DNA from: CAZYJR01 sp964647905
GTDB lineage: Bacteria > Desulfobacterota > DSM-4660 > Desulfatiglandales > HGW-15
Direction: 5' to 3'
NCBI GenBank assembly: GCA_964647905.1
Contig: CAZYJR010000042.1
Coordinates: 1 to 31,231 of the forward strand
DNA length: 31,231 nucleotides
The notes beneath the pieces are model-generated. The model was not told the origin of the DNA and ran no database searches. It was given only the letters and a program-made list of their open reading frames with translations. Of the stretch, positions 15,247 to 21,757 are shown piece after piece; the stretch's first letter is position 1; each line of letters starts with the position of its first letter. The position numbers and the translations under genes are program-made.

Positions 15247-15369
15247 CGATCACATTCTGTATCTCCTTGGCATCGCAGAAGGTCCCTTAAGCTCATTAAC
15301 TATTCTGAGTCACACCCGGAGGAGTTCGGGATGAGGTTAAAACCCCAAAATGATTTAAGGAGGCTCATC

Positions 15370-16380
15370 ATGAAGAAAGTCTTATTTCTGATTGTATGTC
15401 TAGGGATCATAACAAGTCCGGTAGCCAAGGCCGAGGCGAAAAGTGAGTCGGTCATAGAGCTGAACTATGCCTCATTTTTGCCTACGAGTCATTTTTGGTT
15501 TCACAGCATCTGTAAGCCATGGGCCGAAGAGGTCGAGAAACGGAGCAACGGACGTGTAAAAATCAACATGTACCCTGGCGGCACCCTTGTGGGGGCTAGA
15601 GAGTCTTATCAAGGTGTAGTTAATGGTATTGCGGATATCGCAACCGGGGTTTTCGATTATACACCTGGGAGATTCCCATTAATGTCGTCCTTCGACCTCC
15701 CACTAGGATTCAGGTCTTCGGTGGTTGGGACTCGAGTGCTCAATGAGGCGACCAACAAGTTCAAGCCGAAGGAACTCTCGGATACCCATGTGCTCTATCT
15801 TCATGTATGTGCGCCAAAACATGTGTGGTCCACTGTTCCCATAAGAAACCTGGAGGATCTTCAAGGCCTGGAGATCCGGTCCTCTGCTCCGCAAATCTGG
15901 AAGGCCCTCGGAGCAGTCCCGGTGGCGGCTCCTCAGGGGGAAGTCTACGAGATGTTGGCGAAGGGCATTGTGGATGGTAATTCCGTATCACTCGACTGTC
16001 TGAGAGGGTTCCGCCAAGCGGAGGTCGTGGACTACGTAACTCTCAACTATCTGTACTTGACCAATTTCTTTGTGGTGATGAACAAAGCCAAATGGGCGGC
16101 TCTTCCGGAAGATATCAAGAAGATCTTTACAGATGTAAGCGAAGAATGGGTAAAGGTGGCAGGCAAGGCCTGGGATGATGCGACCTATTCCAGTTTGGGT
16201 TGGGCCGTGATGACTGAGAAGCTGGAAGTGATCCATCTCCCGCCGGAGGAACTGGACAGATGGCACGAGCGTACGGCCCCGCTGGTCGATGAATGGGTGA
16301 AAAAGCATGAGGCCGAGGGCCTCCCGGCGCAGGCTTGGATGGATGAAATCATGAGTCTCAAGGAGAAATACGGGGAGTAG
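15370..16380 (+). CDS. TRAP transporter substrate-binding protein DctP (system 2)
   Basis: The 336-residue protein starts at ATG 15370 after AAGGAGG (15357-15363) with a signal peptide (MKKVLFLIVCLGIITSP..., cleavage near KAEA around residue 20). ELNYASFLPTSHFWFHSICKPWAEEVEKRSNGRVKINMYPGGTLVG is typical of DctP proteins that carry carboxylates, and LQGLEIRSSAPQIWKALGAVPVAAPQGEVYEMLAKGIVDG contains the conserved ligand-binding Arg segment. The in-frame ATG at 15331 would add 13 residues ahead of the signal peptide and is less likely. Codon use is more AT-rich than in the flanking genes, suggesting a separate origin. Ligand unknown. Confidence 0.9.
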   Translation: MKKVLFLIVCLGIITSPVAKAEAKSESVIELNYASFLPTSHFWFHSICKPWAEEVEKRSNGRVKINMYPGGTLVGARESYQGVVNGIADIATGVFDYTPGRFPLMSSFDLPLGFRSSVVGTRVLNEATNKFKPKELSDTHVLYLHVCAPKHVWSTVPIRNLEDLQGLEIRSSAPQIWKALGAVPVAAPQGEVYEMLAKGIVDGNSVSLDCLRGFRQAEVVDYVTLNYLYLTNFFVVMNKAKWAALPEDIKKIFTDVSEEWVKVAGKAWDDATYSSLGWAVMTEKLEVIHLPPEELDRWHERTAPLVDEWVKKHEAEGLPAQAWMDEIMSLKEKYGE

Positions 16381-16411
16381 GGAACCACGCAGGATACAGG
16401 AAGGGAAACAT

Positions 16412-16424
16412 CCCCAGGCCGGGG
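16412..16424 (+). promoter_or_regulatory. Short GC hairpin after dctP of TRAP system 2 (weak)
   Basis: CCCC (16412-16415) can pair with GGGG (16421-16424) around the loop AGGCC, in the 140-bp gap between dctP and dctQ. It is only four pairs long, but stands in the same position as the strong hairpins of the other two TRAP operons. The rest of the gap shows nothing clear. Confidence 0.25.
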
Positions 16425-16520
16425 CGGGCAAGATCACCTCTGGGATTAGTGAGTCGGAGATTCTTGTGACCTGGTCCATGTGAAAGGCCCGTTCCCGGCT
16501 CGTATGAATTTGAAAATGGA

Positions 16521-17012
16521 ATGAAAATGCTTTCACCAGAGAGAGCTTTGCGAACCCTGAGTCAGTGGTTCAATTGGATCGCGGCATCGGCATTGGCCGC
16601 CATGATGCTTCTTGTGGTGATGAATGTAGTCCTTCGAGCCGTTTTCCAACCCATTATGGGCGCCTATGAAATCGTGGGCTTCCTTGGCGCTATGGCTATC
16701 TCCTTTGGGCTGCCTTATACCACCGTCAAAAAGGGGCACGTAGCCGTAGAGCTTTTCGTGTCATTTCTTCCGGAAAAAATCCGCGGTGTCATCCAGGCGT
16801 TTTCAGCCGGCTTGGGTGCCTCGCTCTTCGCCTTGTTGGCGTGGAGAAGCGCAGAGTACGGCATGGAGCTGGAAAGGATAGGAAGCCTCTCCCAAACGTT
16901 GAAAATCCCATACTATCCTTTGGTCTATGGGCTCAGCGTAGCCTCCGGTCTAACAAGCTTGGTGATTATATTGGAAGCCGCCAAATATATTGGAAAGGAA
17001 CGGGAGAAATAA
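16521..17012 (+). CDS. TRAP transporter small permease DctQ (system 2)
   Basis: The 163-residue protein has four hydrophobic segments (about 17-40, 48-68, 88-108, 128-150), with MNVVLRAVFQPIMGAYEIVGFLGAMAISFGLPYTTVKKGHVAVELF, the usual DctQ pattern. The start at ATG 16521 has no strong ribosome site, and ATG 16527 is a near equivalent. It lies 140 bp after dctP and ends just before dctM. It is the small membrane subunit of the same transporter. Family call good, exact start uncertain. Confidence 0.85.
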   Translation: MKMLSPERALRTLSQWFNWIAASALAAMMLLVVMNVVLRAVFQPIMGAYEIVGFLGAMAISFGLPYTTVKKGHVAVELFVSFLPEKIRGVIQAFSAGLGASLFALLAWRSAEYGMELERIGSLSQTLKIPYYPLVYGLSVASGLTSLVIILEAAKYIGKEREK

Positions 17013-17016
17013 TCCC

Positions 17017-18315
17017 TTGAATTTGATAGTTGGGCTGACAGGTATCGGCGTTCTGCTAATCCTTATTATGCTCCGAATGCCTATCGGATTTGCTATGGCA
17101 CTGGTGGGGGTATGCGGATTCGGTTATGTAATCTCGCCTAATGCCGCCTTAAGCCTTCTAGCCAAAGATGTTTTTGAGACATTCAACTCCTATTCTCTGA
17201 CTGTAGTTCCCCTTTTTGTGCTCATGGGACAGATTTGTTTCCATTCGGGTGTAGGGGAGAGGGTTTTCCGCGCCACATACAAAATCCTGGGACGTTTCAG
17301 GGGCGGTCTGACCATGGCCACCATTGCCGGATGCGCCGGCTTCGCCAGTATATGCGGATCCACAACAGCTACTGCAGCAACGATGGGCACGGTTACTCTT
17401 CCCGAAATGAAGAAGTATAACTACGATCCCGCCCTTGCTACAGGGGCCGTAGCCGCAGGCGGGACCCTTGGGATTCTTATACCGCCCAGCTCGATCTTCA
17501 TAATTTACGGCATCATGACCCAGCAGTCCATTGGGAAGCTCTTTTTTGCGGGCGTAGTGCCCGGTATAATCCTTACAGCTCTCTTTATTGTAACTGTCTA
17601 TTTCCTCTGTCGTTGGTATCCGGGTCTTGGACCTGCCGGAGTCCCAGCTACCCGCGGCGAGGTCTTCCGAGCCCTTTCAGGTGTGGCCGAGACCCTCATA
17701 CTATTCGCCCTGGTCATGGGAGGACTGTTCATAGGCTGGTTCACACCTACGGAGGCAGGGGGTATTGGCGCATTTGGAGCACTCTGCCTTGCCGTCATTA
17801 CCAGGCGTCTGACATGGAAGGGTTTCCTCATTGCCCTGGATCAGACAATCCTGACCTCATGCATGATCTTCATTATCGTGGGCGGAGCTGTGGTCTTCGG
17901 AAGGTTCTTGACCGTCACCCGAATTCCATTCGAGCTTGCGGCCTGGGTGGACGGCCTACCCTTACCCCCGGTCCTTATCCTCATTGCCATCATGCTGATC
18001 TATGCTGTAGGCGGACTATTCATGGATGCCTTAGCGTTCATGATGCTCACCATTTCCATTTTTTTCCCTATGGCCATGCGGCTTGGGTATGATCCCATCT
18101 GGTTTGGAGTCTTGATCGTAATCGTTACGGAGATAGGAGCTATCACCCCTCCAGTGGGTATCAATGTTTTCGTTATCAGCGGCGTAGCCCCGGATGTTCC
18201 CATACAGGTCATATTCAAGGGGATACTTTTCTTTCTGGCAGCGTTTGTAGCACTGATGATGCTGCTGATCATTTTCCCCGAGATTGCATTGTTCCTGCCG
18301 GCCCTAGTCGGCTGA
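17017..18315 (+). CDS. TRAP transporter large permease DctM (system 2)
   Basis: I place the start at TTG 17017, with GGGAGA (17002-17007) about 9 bases upstream. This gives 432 residues, the family's usual length, beginning MNLIVGLTGIGVLLILIMLRMPIGFAMALVG. The frame is open further back to a TTG at 16990 inside dctQ, which would overlap. Family features: VVPLFVLMGQICFHSGVGERVF, AGCAGFASICGSTTATAATMGTVTLPEMKK, GILIPPSSIFIIYGIMT and GALFMDALAFMML-type C-terminal segments, with ITEIGAITPPVGINVFVISGVAPD near the end. It is the ion-coupled translocator of TRAP system 2. The use of a TTG start is unusual next to its neighbours. Confidence 0.88.
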   Translation: MNLIVGLTGIGVLLILIMLRMPIGFAMALVGVCGFGYVISPNAALSLLAKDVFETFNSYSLTVVPLFVLMGQICFHSGVGERVFRATYKILGRFRGGLTMATIAGCAGFASICGSTTATAATMGTVTLPEMKKYNYDPALATGAVAAGGTLGILIPPSSIFIIYGIMTQQSIGKLFFAGVVPGIILTALFIVTVYFLCRWYPGLGPAGVPATRGEVFRALSGVAETLILFALVMGGLFIGWFTPTEAGGIGAFGALCLAVITRRLTWKGFLIALDQTILTSCMIFIIVGGAVVFGRFLTVTRIPFELAAWVDGLPLPPVLILIAIMLIYAVGGLFMDALAFMMLTISIFFPMAMRLGYDPIWFGVLIVIVTEIGAITPPVGINVFVISGVAPDVPIQVIFKGILFFLAAFVALMMLLIIFPEIALFLPALVG

Positions 18316-18637
18316 CCGACATGGGCCCTAACCACCCTGGGTATCTCTTGAATCGCAGGAGCGGCCGGAGTCTGGGTCCATGGACTTGGCCTCGAACTAC
18401 TCTCGACCGACCCCGGTACGCTTTCGGATTTCGGCCAGGCGATTCCCTAATCTTACTGATATGTTCTCACAGATGCGGGCAATATGGCTCCAGGAATCGA
18501 AAGGAGCCCGTATCCCCTTATATGTCGAGAGATCGATCGCGTCCAGGCCGCCCGGGGAGGGTTCCGCCAGTTGTCGAACCAGTTGAACGACGGCAGATGC
18601 CCTTTCGCCCTTGATGAAACCCGAATGAGTACATAAC
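18316..18637. other. Intergenic stretch, no gene recognised
   Basis: This 322-bp gap separates convergent genes. Short open frames exist, for example from ATG 18380, but none has a ribosome site or recognisable motif. It may hold decayed sequence. I see no clear terminator before the palindromic repeat at its right end. Confidence 0.5.
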
Positions 18638-18698
18638 GGGGTCGTGTCTTAAATATTAATTATTCGGACGAATAATTAATATTTAAGACACGACCCCG
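18637..18698. repeat. Palindromic repeat, copy 3
   Basis: A 60-bp palindrome (18638-18697) with perfect arms around the centre GGAC, plus the outer C-G pair. The arm begins GGGGTCGTGTC: compared with copies 1 and 2 the eighth base is T instead of G, and the partner base on the other arm is A instead of C, so pairing is kept. It lies 13 bp beyond the stop of the ferredoxin-type gene on the - strand. Confidence 0.95.
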
Positions 18699-18710
18699 AT
18701 TCCACTGCAA

Positions 18711-19871
18711 TCAGCGCTTCAGCATCAAGCGGGCGGCCAGGGCGATCTTGCCGGCGACGCCCTTCTTCCCTGCCATGATGGTCCCGTAGAGATCCTCCAA
18801 GTTCTCCGGAGGCGTGGTCTCCTTTTCCTTCCTCAAAAGGCGTATCGATTCGCCGGGGCACGTGGACACGCAGTTTCCGCATCCCAGGCAGCGGCTGAGG
18901 TCGACCACGGAAGCCCCCAGTGAGTCGTTGACCGAGACGGCGCCCACTTCGCAGCGCTCCACACATGTCCCGCACGCCGTGCACGTCTCAGGATCCACGG
19001 ACGCATAGTAGTTGGAGGCCCAGAAATCCGCGGGTTTGGGAAGCATCTTGTGAACACTCAGCATGCCGCAGCAGCACCCGCAGCAGGCGCAGACAAACTC
19101 CACCTCCCGGGTGTTGGAGGGTTGAAGTACTAGTCCGTCCGACTCGTTCAGCCGGGCTATCTCTAGGGCCTCCTCCTTGCTTATCTCCCGCCCGAAGCCG
19201 CTCCGAAGGCAGTTCTTGGCCGTATCGCCAAAGGCCATGCACGTCTCCAGCCGGGTCGTCTTGCTGCAGGACTTTCCCTTGAGGGCGGCGGCCTTCCTGC
19301 AGATACACTCGTTGATCACTATGGGGGCCTCGGTTTGTTCGATGATCGCCTGCAGATGGTCGTGGGTGGTGATGTGGTGCTCGGGGTGAATACTCCTTCC
19401 AACAGGGATTGTGCGCATCTGGGGCACCGCGGTTCCAAGAAACTCGAGCCCGAAGGACCTGCTGGACGTGTATCGGTCGAAATCCTTGAGAAACTCGGGG
19501 GTGAGTCGATACAGCTGCCCTTCATACATGCCCACCAGCAGCGGGAGGTTGAAGAACAGGCGCTCTCCTCCCCTTTCCATGTGGCCGATCACCCCCTTCT
19601 TCATCATACGGTCGAGCATGGCCTCCATCTCGTCCAACGACATGCCGGTCTCCCCCGCCGCCTCGTAGATCTCCCGGGGCGGCCGGGGCTTGTAGCTAAG
19701 CCGCGTGGCGAGCCCGACCTCCTCAGGGCTGAAAAGTCTTTTGAGGAGGCTTACCTCCACCCCCGACTTGGTCGCCGGATATCCTATGGGCTGTTTGTCC
19801 AGGTGTTTTTGGAGATCCCTGTAGACACCTTCCGCCGTGCCGGATTTTTCCCCGGCTCTTTTCCCTTTCAT
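18711..19871 (-). CDS. Winged-helix / multi-cluster 4Fe-4S protein
   Basis: The 386-residue protein starts at ATG 19871, with AGGAGG (19882-19877) five bases upstream; GTG 19874 is too close to it. Residues about 47-105 look like a winged helix (EIYEAAGETGMSLDEMEAMLDRMMKKGVIGH). Then come Cys 189, 191, 202, 211 and 221, a dense Cys run CACCGCCCGM (261-270), and two ferredoxin Cys sets (297-307 and 328-338), so two 4Fe-4S clusters and perhaps a third metal site. Similar proteins of unknown function are common in anaerobic Desulfobacterota. It may be a redox partner or a cluster-dependent sensor, which I cannot decide. It is isolated, and bracketed by repeat copies 3 and 4, as if it were a cassette. 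Confidence 0.8.
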   Translation of the reverse strand: MKGKRAGEKSGTAEGVYRDLQKHLDKQPIGYPATKSGVEVSLLKRLFSPEEVGLATRLSYKPRPPREIYEAAGETGMSLDEMEAMLDRMMKKGVIGHMERGGERLFFNLPLLVGMYEGQLYRLTPEFLKDFDRYTSSRSFGLEFLGTAVPQMRTIPVGRSIHPEHHITTHDHLQAIIEQTEAPIVINECICRKAAALKGKSCSKTTRLETCMAFGDTAKNCLRSGFGREISKEEALEIARLNESDGLVLQPSNTREVEFVCACCGCCCGMLSVHKMLPKPADFWASNYYASVDPETCTACGTCVERCEVGAVSVNDSLGASVVDLSRCLGCGNCVSTCPGESIRLLRKEKETTPPENLEDLYGTIMAGKKGVAGKIALAARLMLKR

Positions 19872-19901
19872 CACGGCCTCCTTTCTCTGCTGAGGGTATA
19901 C

Positions 19902-19963
19902 CGGGGACGTGTCTTAAATATTAATTATTCGCCCGAATAATTAATATTTAAGACACGTCCCCG
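19902..19963. repeat. Palindromic repeat, copy 4
   Basis: A 60-bp palindrome (19903-19962) with perfect arms around the centre GCCC, plus the outer C-G pair. The arm begins GGGGACGTGTC: the fifth base is A instead of T, matched by T instead of A in the other arm. It lies 31 bp upstream of the ferredoxin-type gene's start and shares the right flank GCGAGGA with copy 5. Confidence 0.95.
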
Positions 19964-19990
19964 CGAGGATGGAAAGGGCTTCACCGAATA

Positions 19991-20221
19991 CTATGAGCCG
20001 GAGGGCCTTTGCAGTCTCTCGGCGAGCCAGACCTTGATAATCGACTGCCGGGGCACTCCGAGGCGTTTGGCCTCCTTATCCAGCGCCTGAATCATCCATA
20101 TGGGGAAATCCACATTGACCCTCCTTTGCTCCTGGTTGGGACGCCTGGCTCCGGAGGGGTCGATTTCCTTCAGAATGCTTTCCCCGGCGTCAAATATCTT
20201 GTCCAATTCCTTAGCTTTCAT
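19991..20221 (-). CDS. brnA: BrnA-type antitoxin (ribbon-helix-helix)
   Basis: The 76-residue protein is read from ATG 20221, which overlaps the toxin stop by 11 bp and has GGAG upstream; the longer frame from 20248 would lie inside the toxin gene. The C-terminal half, RRVNVDFPIWMIQALDKEAKRLGVPRQSIIKVWLAERL, is a ribbon-helix-helix of the BrnA/CopG kind, and the N-terminal half would bind the toxin. Toxin-first order and overlap match known brnTA operons. It should neutralise BrnT and, with it, repress the promoter upstream of brnT. Confidence 0.8.
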   Translation of the reverse strand: MKAKELDKIFDAGESILKEIDPSGARRPNQEQRRVNVDFPIWMIQALDKEAKRLGVPRQSIIKVWLAERLQRPSGS

Positions 20222-20471
20222 AGAGTCCGATCTCCTCGATCCTGGCACGGCGTACCGAGATAATCCTTATATTCTCATTCCGGTATGTGTCAATCCCTGA
20301 CCAGTGCTTTTCTCCCATTTTTCCGATAACGAGAAATCTCGGTTCATCCGTGGTTTTCGCCGGTATTTCCAATAACTGGGGATCATTCCAGAGGGCTTGG
20401 GCATCAATGAAATCAATCCCATGCTTATTCTTGTTGGTTTCCGATTCCTCAAGGTCGAATTCAAATTTCAT
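20211..20471 (-). CDS. brnT: BrnT-type ribonuclease toxin
   Basis: The 86-residue protein begins MKFEFDLEESETNKNKHGIDFIDAQALWNDP and continues with PRFLVIGKMGEKHWSGIDTYRNENIRIISVRRA, matching the BrnT family (F-D-xx-K-xx-N--KHG--F--A--v--D-P and the final RIISaR-A). These toxins are RelE-like ribonucleases that cut RNA and block translation. The gene is complete and is followed directly by the antitoxin. The start is fixed by the family N-terminus and by the promoter, whose -10 lies only 9 bases upstream; no ribosome site is present. Confidence 0.82.
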   Translation of the reverse strand: MKFEFDLEESETNKNKHGIDFIDAQALWNDPQLLEIPAKTTDEPRFLVIGKMGEKHWSGIDTYRNENIRIISVRRARIEEIGLYES

Positions 20472-20480
20472 GGAATAATT

Positions 20481-20508
20481 GATATACCTATTAGGTATCT
20501 TTTGTCAA
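20481..20508 (-). promoter_or_regulatory. brnTA promoter with palindromic operator
   Basis: On the - strand TTGACA (20508-20503) and TATATC (20486-20481) are 16 bases apart, a good sigma-70 promoter. The palindrome ATACCTA-T-TAGGTAT (20484-20498) lies between the boxes and touches the -10, where BrnA or the BrnTA complex would block polymerase. Transcription would begin about 3 bases before the brnT start codon, so the message may be nearly leaderless. Confidence 0.65.
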
Positions 20509-20542
20509 CCATGAATGCCGGGGGCTGAGGACATTGGGGTCG

Positions 20543-20653
20543 GCTCTTGCCCGCAACCACGTGCTTGTCACCCATAACACCAGTGAGTTCGAGAGAATCC
20601 CTGACCTGGAAGTGGAGGATTGGTTCGCTGCAGACAGCGGGCTTTCCATCTGA
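20543..20653 (+). pseudogene. vapC-like (PIN domain toxin) 3' remnant B
   Basis: The frame ALARNHVLVTHNTSEFERIP, then DLEVEDWFAADSGLSI and TGA at 20651-20653, is the C-terminal third of a VapC-type PIN toxin. The sequence before 20543 is the brnTA promoter region, so the rest of the gene is missing. It is close in sequence to remnant A at 8145-8258. No cognate antitoxin is visible. Confidence 0.7.
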
Positions 20654-20666
20654 CCGTAGGTTGGAC

Positions 20667-20835
20667 ATGAGAAAAACGGCTCCGTAAGAAAAAGCACTTG
20701 GGTGAATTCGCTGAGTGGCGGCTACAACTCGTCATTATGCGGAAGCGGAAGGATGGATTCGATGAATTTCTTGATGCCTTCATAGAGGCCGTTGAATCAA
20801 TTGGTCTGGCGGAAGTCATCCTCCCCACCTTATAG
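20667..20835 (+). pseudogene. yggL-like (ribosome-binding, DUF469) fragment with a frameshift
   Basis: From 20677 a frame reads RLRKKKHLGEFAEWRLQLVI, then MRKRKDGFDEFLDAFIEAVESIGLAEVILPTL and a TAG. The first part matches the YggL family start (RLRKKxHxxEFxE) and the DEFxDxFIxxVE segment its next motif. The plausible start ATG 20667 is one base out of frame because of the A5 run at 20672-20676; removing one A gives MRKRLRKKKH. The protein is also about half the normal length of about 100 aa, so it is probably a broken gene, though the frameshift alone could be an error in a homopolymer. Confidence 0.55.
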
Positions 20836-20968
20836 CTGTCCAGGGCCGCCGGCACGATTTCATCCGTTTCCCAGTCGTGGTGACTGGTGATGGTGATGTT
20901 CTTGCCGAAGGAGATACACCGTCACCCTCCCCACAGGCTGCCCGGCTTCCTATCTTGGATTTTTCTCT

Positions 20969-21019
20969 TGACTTGAAATGAAAACTTTTATATCAGTTCT
21001 TAGGTAGACAACTTTGTCT
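20969..21019 (+). promoter_or_regulatory. Promoter and inverted-repeat operator of the GntR gene
   Basis: TTGACT (20969-20974) and TATCAG (20992-20997), 17 bases apart, fit a moderate sigma-70 promoter. AGACAA-CT-TTGTCT (21006-21019) is a perfect inverted repeat just beyond the -10, the usual place and shape for an FCD/GntR autoregulatory operator. The start codon is at 21047. Confidence 0.6.
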
Positions 21020-21046
21020 GCAATAAAGTCTATTTTCTGAGGCCAA

Positions 21047-21718
21047 ATGAAATCAAAGCGAACGCGGGCGGCAAAGTGGGTCAAGCGTGCTGAGGTGATG
21101 GAAACCATCCGGGAGCGGATTGTTGATGGCTATTACCCCCAGGGCGTGAAGCTCACGGAGCAGAACCTTGTGGAGGAGTTCAAAATCAGCCGGCCGCTAT
21201 TGAGGGAAATCCTGGCGGATCTTGAGAGCCAGGGTCTCGTCGAAAGAAAGCCGAACAGGGGTGCCATTGTCCGTCGCGTGGACTCGAACTCTCTCCTGGA
21301 AATCATGGAAATCCGCGAGGTGCTCGAGGGACTGGCTGCTCGACTTGCCGCGAGAAACTCGAAGCCCGAGGACTGGAAGGAGCTCGAGGAAGCGTTTGGT
21401 GCTCCAGCCGAAAAGATGGTGAAAGAGCAGGAGTTTGAGAATTTCTTGGAACTTGTAGCCAGACTGCGGGAACAAATTGTCAAAGCTGCTAACAACGAAG
21501 AGCTAACAAAACTCATTTATTCGCTTTTTGCGAAAATAACCATTGTTCAGCGCAGAGTTGTCATTTTGCCGAACCGAATGGAACACAGCATTCATGAGCA
21601 TCGTGAAGTCATTAAAGCGATTATGTCAGGAGATGAAAATGCTGCCGAGCAGCGAAAAAAAGAAAACCTGAGAAGCGCTCGCGAATATTTAAGCAAATAC
21701 AAAAAGTGGGTTCTCTAG
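21047..21718 (+). CDS. GntR-family transcriptional regulator (FCD subfamily)
   Basis: The 223-residue protein has an N-terminal winged helix (about residues 14-80: VMETIRERIVDGYYPQGVKLTEQNLVEEFKISRPLLREILADLESQGLVERKPNRGAIVRRV region), typical of GntR, and an all-helical C-terminal FCD domain (about 85-215) with EIREVLEGLAARLAA and a HEHREVIKAIMSGDENAAEQ tail with metal-ligand-like His residues. Such regulators sense organic acids. ATG 21047 follows TGAGG. The gene is first in a run of same-strand genes for carboxylate uptake and CoA metabolism, so it probably controls them and itself through the inverted repeat upstream. DNA here is more AT-rich than in the first 15 kb. Confidence 0.88.
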   Translation: MKSKRTRAAKWVKRAEVMETIRERIVDGYYPQGVKLTEQNLVEEFKISRPLLREILADLESQGLVERKPNRGAIVRRVDSNSLLEIMEIREVLEGLAARLAARNSKPEDWKELEEAFGAPAEKMVKEQEFENFLELVARLREQIVKAANNEELTKLIYSLFAKITIVQRRVVILPNRMEHSIHEHREVIKAIMSGDENAAEQRKKENLRSAREYLSKYKKWVL

Positions 21719-21757
21719 TCCCTTGTAAACACAGTGTGGGTATCGGGAGGCGCCTCC

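Noticed and set aside
20836..20930. - strand fragment resembling a Phd/YefM-type antitoxin tail
   Set aside because: A few residues (KNITITSHHDWETDEIVPA) recall the family, but the match is too short and has no start or stop that makes sense.
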